Shown piece after piece: positions 1 through 6,239 of a stretch of 8,614 nucleotides of DNA. A model generated the notes under the pieces. It saw only the letters and a list, made by a program, of their open reading frames with translations, did not search any database and had not been told where the DNA came from. Origin of the DNA: CAZKYP01 sp964556885 (GTDB lineage: Bacteria; Planctomycetota; Phycisphaerae; Sedimentisphaerales; Anaerobacaceae). The stretch is taken from positions 1 through 8,614 of the forward strand of contig CAZKYP010000138.1 of assembly GCA_964556885.1 (NCBI GenBank), read 5' to 3'. The translations under genes and the position numbers were made by a program. Position 1 is the stretch's first letter; every line of letters starts with the position of its first letter.

Positions 1-251
1 TCTTCGGTTCGGCCGCTCCCGCAGCCTTCTCCAATAACAATTTGAACATTCGTATATTTTTTACAGTATGTATAAACTGCCTGCGCCGCCAAAACATTCG
101 TCGTAACCGGCGGTGGAGATGAGTTAGTCAGGTTCGGTTTAATAATGATAAGCCCCTGCTGCGGCAGCCGGGGACCGGCCCCAATAAGGTCGAGGGCCTT
201 TGTTATGCTGTTGTGGTAATCGGTGAATTTTACTTTTGCGACCCGACTCAT
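1..251 (-). CDS. DUF362 domain protein, N-terminal part (runs off the window)
   Basis: Reading the minus strand from an ATG at 251 gives 83 complete codons that stay open to the window edge. The visible protein starts MSRVAKVKFTDYHNSITKAL and contains IIIKPNLT, then PPPVTTNVLAAQAVYTYCKK, then VQIVIGEGCGSG. This order (a hydrophobic strand ending in KPNL, a proline/threonine loop, a helix, then a strand ending in GEG) matches the start of the DUF362 family (PF04015), whose biochemical role is largely unsettled. Some members carry C-terminal 4Fe-4S domains, but that part lies outside the window. An in-frame TAA at 275-273 limits the start to this ATG. The ribosome site is weak, only GGA three bases upstream. 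The gene is divergent from the ABC operon and should use the minus-strand promoter at 318-290. Family assignment is fairly sure, function is not. Confidence 0.72.
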   Translation of the reverse strand, partial: MSRVAKVKFTDYHNSITKALDLIGAGPRLPQQGLIIIKPNLTNSSPPPVTTNVLAAQAVYTYCKKYTNVQIVIGEGCGSGRTE

Positions 252-289
252 AAATCCAAAAATATTCTGTAGTTAAAACTTTTTTAAGA

Positions 290-318
290 ATAATCCAAAT
301 ACAGGTCTTGACTGTCAA
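290..318 (-). promoter_or_regulatory. Predicted sigma70-type promoter for the DUF362 gene
   Basis: On the minus strand a perfect -35 hexamer TTGACA lies at 318-313. After a 17-base spacer comes GATTAT at 295-290, which matches four of six bases of the -10 consensus. Transcription would start near 283, giving a leader of about 32 bases before the ATG at 251. The -35 sits inside a palindrome that also offers a -35 to the opposite strand. Confidence 0.5.
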
Positions 319-335
319 GAAATATTAAGTAAATT
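306..335 (+). promoter_or_regulatory. 15-bp palindrome with divergent -35 element; candidate promoter of the ABC operon
   Basis: Positions 306-320 read TCTTGACTGTCAAGA, a perfect 7+1+7 palindrome. Its plus-strand reading gives the -35-like TTGACT at 308-313. A four-of-six -10 match, TAAATT, follows at 330-335 after a 16-base spacer. The minus-strand reading gives TTGACA for the divergent gene. The two -35 boxes overlap almost completely, so one polymerase or one dimeric regulator could not serve both directions at once. The plus-strand -10 is weak, so this promoter is less certain than the opposite one. Confidence 0.4.
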
Positions 336-373
336 TGTATGTTTTTATACAAGTGCAAACTGTTGTAGTACAA
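335..373. promoter_or_regulatory. Cluster of TTGTA/TACAA half-sites, candidate operator
   Basis: Two inverted repeats share the same half-site. The first is TTGTAT (335-340) and ATACAA (347-352), separated by six bases. The second is the 11-bp palindrome TTGTAGTACAA at 363-373. Four copies of the pentamer therefore lie within 39 bases, directly downstream of the proposed -10 of the ABC operon, where a bound repressor would block transcription. No regulator gene is visible in the window. Confidence 0.35.
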
Positions 374-402
374 AACCGGCATGGGTTTTGTTGAAATGAA
401 TA

Positions 403-425
403 CTGTTGGGAGTTTTCCCCAACGG
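403..425 (+). promoter_or_regulatory. Hairpin in the leader of the ABC operon
   Basis: CTGTTGGG (403-410) can pair with CCCAACGG (418-425), giving an 8-bp stem with one G-U pair and a 7-base loop. No T-run follows, so it is not an intrinsic terminator. It lies about 46 bases upstream of the ATPase start codon and well clear of its ribosome site. A role in transcript stability or attenuation is possible but unsupported. Confidence 0.3.
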
Positions 426-462
426 GAATGAAAAAGCAATATTTCAAAAAAGTATTTCTGAC

Positions 463-466
463 GGAG
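463..466 (+). promoter_or_regulatory. Ribosome binding site deciding the ATPase start
   Basis: GGAG lies five bases before the ATG at 472. The same frame stays open upstream to a TTG at 406, but that triplet has no ribosome site in front of it and would add 22 residues unlike the family. The ATG at 472 is therefore preferred. Confidence 0.7.
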
Positions 467-471
467 TTAAG

Positions 472-1212
472 ATGATAGAGGTCAAAGAACTACGGCGCAG
501 TTTCGGTTCTGTTACGGCTGTTGACGGAATATCATTCAATGTCGAAAAGGGTCAGGTTCTTGGTCTGCTTGGTCCCAATGGCGCCGGCAAGACCACCGCG
601 ATGAGAATCCTTGCCTGTTTCTTGAGGCCCGATAGCGGGACAGCTACGGTTTGCGGGTATGACATTCTACAGAATCCTATTGGAGTCAGACGGTCGATTG
701 GGTATTTGGCTGAGAATGTACCGGCTTATAACGAAATGACGGTCGGCAGCTTTTTGAATTTCATTTGCGACGTGCGGCAAATCAAGGGCGGCGAACGCAA
801 AAAGGCGCTGGATCGAATTGTCCCGATGTGTTCGATTGATTCGGTATACCATCAGATGATTGAGACGCTGTCGAAGGGATACAAGCGGCGTGTCGGGTTG
901 GCCCAGGCGTTAATCCACGATCCGGATGTTCTTATTCTCGATGAGCCTACGGACGGGCTGGATCCCAATCAGAAACACGAGGTAAGGAAGCTCATCAATA
1001 ATATGGCAAAGGACAAGTGTATTATTATCTCGACCCATATCCTCGAAGAAGTGGATGCCGTTTGCACGAGGACGATAATCATTGCCAAAGGAAAGATACT
1101 CGTTGATTCGACACCGGCCGCACTCAAGAAAGAATATAATTGCAGCCTCGATGAGGTATTTCGGAAGATTACAAAGGCGAACGGAATAGGCCGGTCTGTA
1201 GAAAGTACATAA
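472..1212 (+). CDS. ABC-2 type transporter ATP-binding protein (GldA-like)
   Basis: A 246-residue cytoplasmic ATPase that should power the permease encoded next. All nucleotide-binding motifs are intact: Walker A GPNGAGKTT at residues 34-42, signature LSKGYKRRVGLA at about 133-144, Walker B VLILDEP at 153-159 followed by the D-loop DGLD at 161-164, and the switch histidine in STH at 187-189. The Q-loop position carries glutamate (LAENVPAY, residues 79-86). That is the usual form in GldA and related ABC-2 ATPases, and LSKGY plus GLDPNQ are also typical of this class. Length is near the lower end of the family. It is the first gene of a four-gene export operon and is followed by 76 bases containing small repeats before the permease. 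The role as ATPase is secure; the substrate is unknown. The gld name is not given because gliding is not implied. Confidence 0.93.
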   Translation: MIEVKELRRSFGSVTAVDGISFNVEKGQVLGLLGPNGAGKTTAMRILACFLRPDSGTATVCGYDILQNPIGVRRSIGYLAENVPAYNEMTVGSFLNFICDVRQIKGGERKKALDRIVPMCSIDSVYHQMIETLSKGYKRRVGLAQALIHDPDVLILDEPTDGLDPNQKHEVRKLINNMAKDKCIIISTHILEEVDAVCTRTIIIAKGKILVDSTPAALKKEYNCSLDEVFRKITKANGIGRSVEST

Positions 1213-1222
1213 TATCAGTTTA

Positions 1223-1273
1223 GCAGAAGACATAATTTACAAATTCTCTGTCCTCTGTCTTCTGTCATCTGAC
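1223..1273 (+). repeat. Tandem heptamers and possible hairpin between ATPase and permease genes
   Basis: Positions 1247-1273 hold three consecutive heptamers, TCTGTCC, TCTGTCT and TCTGTCA, plus a degenerate fourth, TCTGAC. The segment GCAGAAGACA (1223-1232) is complementary to TGTCTTCTGT (1256-1265) apart from one end G-U pair, so a 10-bp stem with a 23-base loop could form. It would leave the strong ribosome site TAAGGAG (1276-1282) of the permease exposed. This is the only sizeable gap in the first three genes and may tune expression of permease relative to ATPase, or be a slippage-generated repeat. Confidence 0.45.
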
Positions 1274-1288
1274 TTTAAGGAGTAACAA

Positions 1289-2020
1289 ATGAACAGTTTT
1301 TGGGCAGTATTCAAAAGGGAGTTGAAAGGCTATTTTACTACTCCACTTGCCTACGTTTTTCTTGTGATTTTTTTGTTTTTCTCCGGGTATTTAACGTTTA
1401 AACAGGGCTTTTTTGAGATAGAGCAGGCAGATATGCGTACATTTTTTATGAATATGCCGCTGCTGTTTGTCTTTATGGTACCTTCGACGGCGATGCGTCT
1501 TTGGGCCGAAGAACGCAAGGTCGGCTCGATTGAGCTGCTGTTTACTCTGCCGATTACAATATCGCAGGCGGTTTTAGGTAAGTTTCTTGCGGCCTGGCTG
1601 TTTCTTGCCATTGCACTGGCGCTGACTTTTCCGATGGTAATTACTGTCTGTTATCTCGGCAATCCTGATATCGGCCTGATAGTCACCGGGTACCTCGGCA
1701 GCTTTTTATTGGCCGGCGGATTTCTTGCAATAGGTTGTTTCTTTTCGGCATTGAGCAAGAATCAGGTGATCAGTTTCGTACTGTCGGTTGTTGCCTGTGC
1801 CGCACTTGTTTTTGCGGGTATGCCGACTACTTTGAATTATATTTCTACGTTTCTGCCTGCGGGTCTGATCTCGGCGATTGAGAACATGAGCTTTCAGATA
1901 CATTTCGAATCCATACAGAAAGGCTTGCTGAAATTCGGAGACATTGCATATTTTGTTTTGCTTATTGTCGGGTGGATTGCCGCCTGCGGTATTGTTTTGG
2001 ATGAAAGGAAGGCCAGATGA
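1289..2020 (+). CDS. ABC-2 type transporter permease (GldF/NosY-like)
   Basis: A 243-residue inner-membrane protein forming the channel of the exporter driven by the upstream ATPase. Six hydrophobic stretches are visible at roughly residues 20-37, 53-70, 97-117, 128-152, 156-178 and 216-236. The first 19 residues include the amphipathic stretch FKRELKGYFTTPLAYVF, characteristic of GldF-like permeases. The cytoplasmic motif WAEERKVGSIELL at 72-84 is the coupling segment typical of this family. Length is normal for a one-domain ABC-2 permease, which would work as a homodimer. The start has an excellent ribosome site (TAAGGAG, six bases before the ATG). Its last codons overlap the next gene by four bases (ATGA), so the two are translationally coupled. 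Substrate unknown. Confidence 0.9.
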   Translation: MNSFWAVFKRELKGYFTTPLAYVFLVIFLFFSGYLTFKQGFFEIEQADMRTFFMNMPLLFVFMVPSTAMRLWAEERKVGSIELLFTLPITISQAVLGKFLAAWLFLAIALALTFPMVITVCYLGNPDIGLIVTGYLGSFLLAGGFLAIGCFFSALSKNQVISFVLSVVACAALVFAGMPTTLNYISTFLPAGLISAIENMSFQIHFESIQKGLLKFGDIAYFVLLIVGWIAACGIVLDERKAR

Positions 2021-4020
2021 TGAACCGGACAATACGGGCATTTATAGGAGCGGTTTTTGTTTTGGTGATTGCTTTTTCGGCTATTAGTATCAGCCAGAAT
2101 ATCGGGAAGAGGTGGAAGGTCGATGTCACCGACCAGAAGCTCTATACACTTTCGGACGGGAGCAGGGCGATTTTAAGCAAGCTGAATCAGCCTATCAAGG
2201 CGAAACTGTATTATTCGAAGACCGCCACCATTAAAGGGACCGACCAGATTCGTTATTTCAACAATTATTATGAATTTGTCAGGTCACTGCTGGATGAGTA
2301 TGTTGCAGCTTCGAACGGCATGGTAAAGCTGGAAGTGATTGACCCGAGGCCCTTTTCCGATGAGGAGATAGAGGCGATGCGGTGCGGCCTGACGCGGTAT
2401 CAGATTACGCAGGAGGAGAGCTTCTTTTTCGGATTGGTGGTGCAGACGCAGTTTGGTGTGGAGAAGGTCATAAAGTTTTTCTCGCCGGACAGGGAAAATT
2501 TCATCGAGTATGATATCAGCTCTCTAATCGACAGTGCGATTACCCGCCAGAAACGTAAAATCGGCATTATGAGCCCGCTGCCGGTAATGGGTGATTCCGA
2601 ATACATGGCCCGGATGATGCAGATGCAGAATCAGGCCCCGAAACCCGCCTGGACGTTCATCGAGCAGTTACGTTCGAAGTATGAAGTGACCGAGGTACCA
2701 ACGGATGTAAACGATATTAGCGACGTCGATATGTTATTGGTGATTCACCCGAAGGATTTGTCCGAGCGGACGTTGTTTGCCATCGACCAGTTCGTGCTGA
2801 AAGGCGGCCCGACTATTGTCTGTGTCGATCCTTTCTGTTTTTCCGACACACCCAATCAGATGTCGATGCAGATGGGAATGCAGATTGCTCGCAATTCGGA
2901 CCTGAACGTGCTTATGCGGACCTGGGGTATAGAAATGCCGGAAAACACGTTTGCCGGTGACAGGGAAATTATGGCGCAGCCGGTACGCATCACCGGCAAT
3001 GCAAGGTCGGACAAGATAATCGGCTATCTCGATCTTGTATCAGGTGATTCGGTTACAGACTGTTTTAATCCTGATAGTGTCATTACAGGAGAGCTTAATT
3101 TGGTGGAAGTCCTGTACGCCGGTGTGCTGAGAGAGACTGCCGAACCTAACCAGGCCCGGGAAAGCGGAGCAAAGATAGAAAAGACGCCGCTGATTATGAC
3201 GACCGACAAAGGCAACAGTTTTTCAATCAGCAGCCCGTATGAGCTGATGATGGCCTCGGAGCTGACCAAGAGATTCTTACCAGGCGACAAGCCGGTTGTA
3301 ATGGGTTATCTGCTTACCGGCCGTTTCGATAGCAGTTTCCCCGACGGCATTGAAATTGAAGTGGCGTCTAATGAGGAGCAGTCGTCCGAAGAACCGGCTG
3401 ATCCGAACGAGGATAAGAAAAGCAAAAAGCATATCGCCGGCCTGACTCAAGCTGCCGAAGACTGTGCGGTAATAGTCTTCTCGGATGTCGATTTTATAAG
3501 CGATATACTGGCTTATGAGTCCTGGTTCTTCGGCAAGAGGGTGTATGGTGACAACAGCACTCTGATGCTGAATTCAATTGATGTATTGAGCGGTTCGAGC
3601 GATTTGGTTTCGATAAGGTCACGCGGCAACTTTAAGAAGCCTTTCATAGTTGTTGACGAGATAAAAAAGAGAGCGGAAGCCGAAACACAGGAAGAAGTAG
3701 CCAGGCTTAATCAGCAGATTGCAAACTGTACGGCTGAATTGCAGTCCATACTCGCATCCGCCAAGGAGGGACAGGAAGAGGTTGTCGGCAGCTCAATTAT
3801 CCAGGCGCAGCGTGAGATAGAATTGAGAAAGCACGAGGCCCAGCGGCAGTTGAACGAGGTCCAGTTGAAACGTCGCGAGCGGATCGAGCATCTGGGTAAT
3901 ATGCTTCGCAATTTCAACATGCTTGCGGCCCCGCTCGTGATTCTCATCATTGCCGTCTCACTGGGTATTCGCCGCGGCTTAATGAAGAGACACTATATCA
4001 GCCATACGAGTGATGCCTGA
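2017..4020 (+). CDS. GldG-like ABC transporter auxiliary protein
   Basis: A 667-residue membrane-anchored protein of the GldG/ABC_transp_aux type (PF09822 class). An N-terminal helix spans about residues 8-27. It is followed by the conserved stretch VDVTDQKLYTLSDGSRAILSKL (about 35-56, quoted loosely) and NYYEFVRSLLDEY. A large domain outside the membrane runs to about 540, with an acidic, low-complexity linker (SNEEQSSEEPADPNEDKKS) near 451-469. A charged coiled coil covers about 550-630, and a second membrane helix about 638-654 ends in a short basic cytoplasmic tail. This helix-domain-coiled coil-helix order is the normal GldG plan. Methionine/glutamine-rich patches at 197-206 and 282-290 are unusual. 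It starts within the permease stop (AAAGGAAGG upstream) and should act with it, but the family's molecular role is not established. Confidence 0.85.
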   Translation: MMNRTIRAFIGAVFVLVIAFSAISISQNIGKRWKVDVTDQKLYTLSDGSRAILSKLNQPIKAKLYYSKTATIKGTDQIRYFNNYYEFVRSLLDEYVAASNGMVKLEVIDPRPFSDEEIEAMRCGLTRYQITQEESFFFGLVVQTQFGVEKVIKFFSPDRENFIEYDISSLIDSAITRQKRKIGIMSPLPVMGDSEYMARMMQMQNQAPKPAWTFIEQLRSKYEVTEVPTDVNDISDVDMLLVIHPKDLSERTLFAIDQFVLKGGPTIVCVDPFCFSDTPNQMSMQMGMQIARNSDLNVLMRTWGIEMPENTFAGDREIMAQPVRITGNARSDKIIGYLDLVSGDSVTDCFNPDSVITGELNLVEVLYAGVLRETAEPNQARESGAKIEKTPLIMTTDKGNSFSISSPYELMMASELTKRFLPGDKPVVMGYLLTGRFDSSFPDGIEIEVASNEEQSSEEPADPNEDKKSKKHIAGLTQAAEDCAVIVFSDVDFISDILAYESWFFGKRVYGDNSTLMLNSIDVLSGSSDLVSIRSRGNFKKPFIVVDEIKKRAEAETQEEVARLNQQIANCTAELQSILASAKEGQEEVVGSSIIQAQREIELRKHEAQRQLNEVQLKRRERIEHLGNMLRNFNMLAAPLVILIIAVSLGIRRGLMKRHYISHTSDA

Positions 4021-4059
4021 TGTGTTAATAAGTGAATATGTGGATGCGTACTTGTGTCT

Positions 4060-4066
4060 ACGGAGG
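4060..4066 (+). promoter_or_regulatory. Ribosome binding site deciding the DUF4340 start
   Basis: ACGGAGG lies eight bases before the ATG at 4075. An in-frame GTG at 4054 would place this strong site inside the coding region and has none of its own, so the downstream ATG is the likely start. Confidence 0.75.
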
Positions 4067-4074
4067 TTATATCG

Positions 4075-5259
4075 ATGAGTAGCAGGAAACTGACTGTATT
4101 GGGAATTGTGGCGATTGTTATGGTGATATGGGCCGTAATCCAGTCGCGTGTTTCGAGCGGGCCGCGAGTCGAGCCGGACAGGATTACGTATCTTATCCAG
4201 GGGCTCGATTCGGATAGTATCGGCGGCATCATCATAAGTAGCAGTGACAATTCGGTGACGTTGAAGCGACAGGGCAGGCGATTTGTTGTTGTAAACAAGG
4301 ACAGCTATCCGGCGAAGACGAGTGAGGTAAATAGTTTAATCTCGAAATGTCTCGGGATTCAGACTTCGGAATTTGTCACGGACAATCCGGCAAATCATGA
4401 CGTCCTTGAAGTTAGCGAACAAAAAGCAAAAACGGTCATAAAGTTTATGACTCCGGAACCGAATTCAGTATTGCTGACCGGAATAGTCATCGGTAAAACC
4501 AAGGAAGTCGGCCAGGGCACCTATGTAAGGCTGCTGTCGAGTGACAATTCCATGAATAATAATGTTTATGTTGCTCAAAGCGTTCCCTGGTTCTCTGACC
4601 AGCCGAATAATTATATCGAGCAGGAGCTTGTTTCTGTTAAAAGAGATGATATCGAATCGGTGACAGTAAGCTCACCGGACGGTCAATATGTTCTCAAGCC
4701 GGTTCCGGACAGCCAGGATGTCGTGCTGGAAAATCTGCCGGTGGGGAAGAAGTTGAAAAACAGCGAGGCCAAATCCGTTTTCAGTGCTTTGACAAGCCTG
4801 AGATTCGAAGATGTTACGAAGAATTCATCCGATTTGGAATTTAACAGGCAATATGTTTGCAGATTGAAAAATTCCACTGAGTACACCCTGAATATTGCCG
4901 TCAAGGACGACAAAACGTACATAACCTGCAGTGCGGCCTTTACGGAAGGTAGACCCGGCAAAAGCAATACAGTCGAGACTGAAGAGGAATTAAAGGCCAA
5001 GGAGGCAAAACTGCTTGCCGACGACAAGGCCAAGGAATTCACGGCCGCACATCAGGGCTGGGTGTACGAAATCGCCGATTGGAAGGCGAAAAACCTGAAA
5101 ATGCCGCTTTCGGATTTGGTTGAGGATGAAGCGCAGCCGCAGAAAACGAATGTGACGGAAGAACCGAATGCGACCGAATCAATGCAGGAGCCTGCACAGA
5201 TGGATTTGGGGCAGGTTGTGCCCGACGCCAATGAGCCTGATTCGAATAGTACAAAGTAA
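4075..5259 (+). CDS. DUF4340 domain protein, membrane-anchored partner of the ABC system
   Basis: A 394-residue protein starting MSSRKLTVLGIVAIVMVIWA, so residues 5-23 form a membrane anchor and the rest lies outside the membrane. The region from about residue 75 (YPAKTSEVNSLISKCLGIQT, then a segment on loss of identity with position) resembles DUF4340 (PF14238), the family usually encoded directly after GldG-like genes. Repeated strand-rich units follow, and a lysine/glutamate-rich helix runs near 300-325. The last 45 residues or so are acidic and low in complexity, with EEPNATES and DANEPDSN, and probably disordered. The gene follows the GldG-like gene after 54 bases and closes the operon. 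A structural or assembly role for the transporter is inferred from position; no catalytic motif is seen. Confidence 0.75.
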   Translation: MSSRKLTVLGIVAIVMVIWAVIQSRVSSGPRVEPDRITYLIQGLDSDSIGGIIISSSDNSVTLKRQGRRFVVVNKDSYPAKTSEVNSLISKCLGIQTSEFVTDNPANHDVLEVSEQKAKTVIKFMTPEPNSVLLTGIVIGKTKEVGQGTYVRLLSSDNSMNNNVYVAQSVPWFSDQPNNYIEQELVSVKRDDIESVTVSSPDGQYVLKPVPDSQDVVLENLPVGKKLKNSEAKSVFSALTSLRFEDVTKNSSDLEFNRQYVCRLKNSTEYTLNIAVKDDKTYITCSAAFTEGRPGKSNTVETEEELKAKEAKLLADDKAKEFTAAHQGWVYEIADWKAKNLKMPLSDLVEDEAQPQKTNVTEEPNATESMQEPAQMDLGQVVPDANEPDSNSTK

Positions 5260-5285
5260 CAGGTTTCTTAAAAGAACGACAAAAA

Positions 5286-5308
5286 AATCAGCAAAATCTT
5301 TGTTGATT
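5286..5308 (+). terminator. Weak hairpin after the ABC operon, possible terminator
   Basis: AATCAGCAAA (5286-5295) pairs with TTTGTTGATT (5299-5308) through ten pairs including one G-U, with a 3-base loop. The stem is AT-rich and the plus-strand T-run (TTTT, 5313-5316) begins four bases beyond the stem, so termination in the operon direction would be poor. The A-run at 5281-5287 would give a U-run on the minus strand, but there the stem has a C-A mismatch. Its right arm includes the -35 of the next promoter. Confidence 0.3.
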
Positions 5309-5331
5309 CAGCGTTTTGGAACGGTTATAAT
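5303..5331 (+). promoter_or_regulatory. Predicted sigma70-type promoter of the pseudopilin gene
   Basis: A perfect -10 hexamer TATAAT (5326-5331) lies 17 bases after TTGATT (5303-5308), a four-of-six -35 match. Transcription would begin near 5338 and leave a leader of about 30 bases before the ATG at 5369. This is the best promoter match on the plus strand and suggests the pseudopilin gene is transcribed apart from the ABC operon. Confidence 0.6.
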
Positions 5332-5368
5332 ATATCCGTAATATCCATTCTGAAACATTAGGTGGAAT

Positions 5369-6064
5369 ATGGCGGTTCATGGGCGAAAAGGACTCACGTT
5401 AATAGAGCTTGTGGTAGTTGCAGGCATTATAGCTTTATTGATAGGGATATTGACACCTGCATTGCAGAGGGTGAGAAAGCAGGCCGGCGATATCAAGTGC
5501 AGGAGCAATTTGCGTCAAATTGGTATGGCGGCCGATTTATACGCCGGTGTATTCGATTCGTATATTCCTCGCGGTATAGGCGGTGCTTCGGGTGTGGCCT
5601 GGTTCCAGGTTTTCATGCCATTTTTATCACAGAAACCCATCGGTGATGACTACCGCAATGTAACAATTTATAGCTGTCCCGGCTATCCCGACAAAGAGCA
5701 AACGGTTTGCTATGTCATCAACGGCTGGGAATTCGAAGGCAGAGACGACAAGGAAGGCAAAGAGAGGCTCATGCCGACCAAGCTCAGCAACAGCAACCGG
5801 CGGTCGTACGCTGTATACATTGCCGACAACGAGGACGGGGCATGGAGGGACATCATAACGGATGCCGATGGTCTTGGAAATGACAGGTGCGATGTCTGGA
5901 ACCGCGGACATCTGCCGGTTTCCGACAGCCGCGACGTCGAGAGAGGACGCCGGGTGGCGAGGAACCGGCACAAGAATGGCAGTAATTGCCTGTTTCTCGA
6001 CTGGCATGTCGAATGGGCGGCGGCCGATGAAATAAATGCAGACATGTGGCGTTTCCGGTATTAA
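5369..6064 (+). CDS. Pseudopilin-like protein with type IV prepilin N-terminus
   Basis: A 231-residue exported protein. The N-terminus RKGLTLIELVVVAGIIALL is a class III prepilin leader: cleavage is expected after Gly8 and glutamate is at position +5 (Glu13) of the mature form. A single hydrophobic helix runs to about residue 30. The helix continues into QRVRKQAGDIKCRSNLRQIG, the usual follow-on in planctomycete and Lentisphaera pseudopilins. Near the C-terminus, RHKNGSNCLFLDWHVEW keeps the H-x9-D spacing of the H-X9-DG proteins, but with tryptophan in place of the final glycine. The prepilin peptidase and assembly genes are not in the window. It has its own promoter and an AGGTGG ribosome site (5360-5365), rather close to the ATG. 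A role in an extracellular or envelope filament is inferred; such genes are often numerous and scattered in these genomes. Confidence 0.85.
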   Translation: MAVHGRKGLTLIELVVVAGIIALLIGILTPALQRVRKQAGDIKCRSNLRQIGMAADLYAGVFDSYIPRGIGGASGVAWFQVFMPFLSQKPIGDDYRNVTIYSCPGYPDKEQTVCYVINGWEFEGRDDKEGKERLMPTKLSNSNRRSYAVYIADNEDGAWRDIITDADGLGNDRCDVWNRGHLPVSDSRDVERGRRVARNRHKNGSNCLFLDWHVEWAAADEINADMWRFRY

Positions 6065-6239
6065 TTTTTCCTTCCTTAGTTATTCGTCATATCAAAATCA
6101 TCATTTAGTTATTATGCACGCTATCAGATGTACATTGTCCTGATAGTTCGTAATCAAAAAGATGTTGCGGATACAAACTGGATTTGATATAGAAGTCGGG
6201 CAGCAAATGAATTATTGTCTAATTTGTGGGCAGTTCCTG
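6065..6239. other. Non-coding gap before the dehydrogenase genes
   Basis: An AT-rich stretch. TTAGTTATT occurs twice in direct orientation (6076-6084 and 6105-6113), 29 bases apart. A -10-like TATTAT lies at 6110-6115 without a convincing -35. No terminator hairpin follows the pseudopilin stop. The reading frame of the downstream dehydrogenase stays open back to an ATG at 6162, so the right-hand part could be coding if an upstream start is used. Confidence 0.4.
6121..6146. promoter_or_regulatory. Inverted repeat, candidate operator of the sugar operon
   Basis: CTATCAG (6121-6127) and CTGATAG (6140-6146) form a perfect 7-bp inverted repeat with a 12-base spacer. The half-site centres are 19 bases apart, close to two helical turns, which suits a dimeric repressor. 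It lies just downstream of the possible -10 at 6110-6115. No T-run follows, which argues against a terminator. The regulator is not in the window. Confidence 0.35.

Noticed and set aside
381..431. 16-codon leader ORF (MGFVEMNTVGSFPQRE) before the ATPase gene, spanning the 403-425 hairpin
   Set aside because: No ribosome site upstream, no run of a regulatory amino acid, and such short frames are expected by chance.
406..471. N-terminal extension of the ATPase from a TTG start
   Set aside because: The extra 22 residues do not resemble the family, and GGAG sits correctly before the ATG at 472.
472..5259. Calling the operon a gliding motility system
   Set aside because: Only the GldA/F/G-type transporter genes are present, and such units are widespread in non-gliding bacteria.
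5362..5646. 94-codon plus-strand frame overlapping the pseudopilin gene
   Set aside because: It is another frame of a gene with a clear prepilin leader and C-terminal motif, and its product is cysteine/arginine-rich without family features.
6076..6113. Direct repeat TTAGTTATT x2 as a possible attachment site or regulator site
   Set aside because: Nine AT-rich bases repeated once in an AT-rich gap is weak, and there is no integrase or tRNA nearby.
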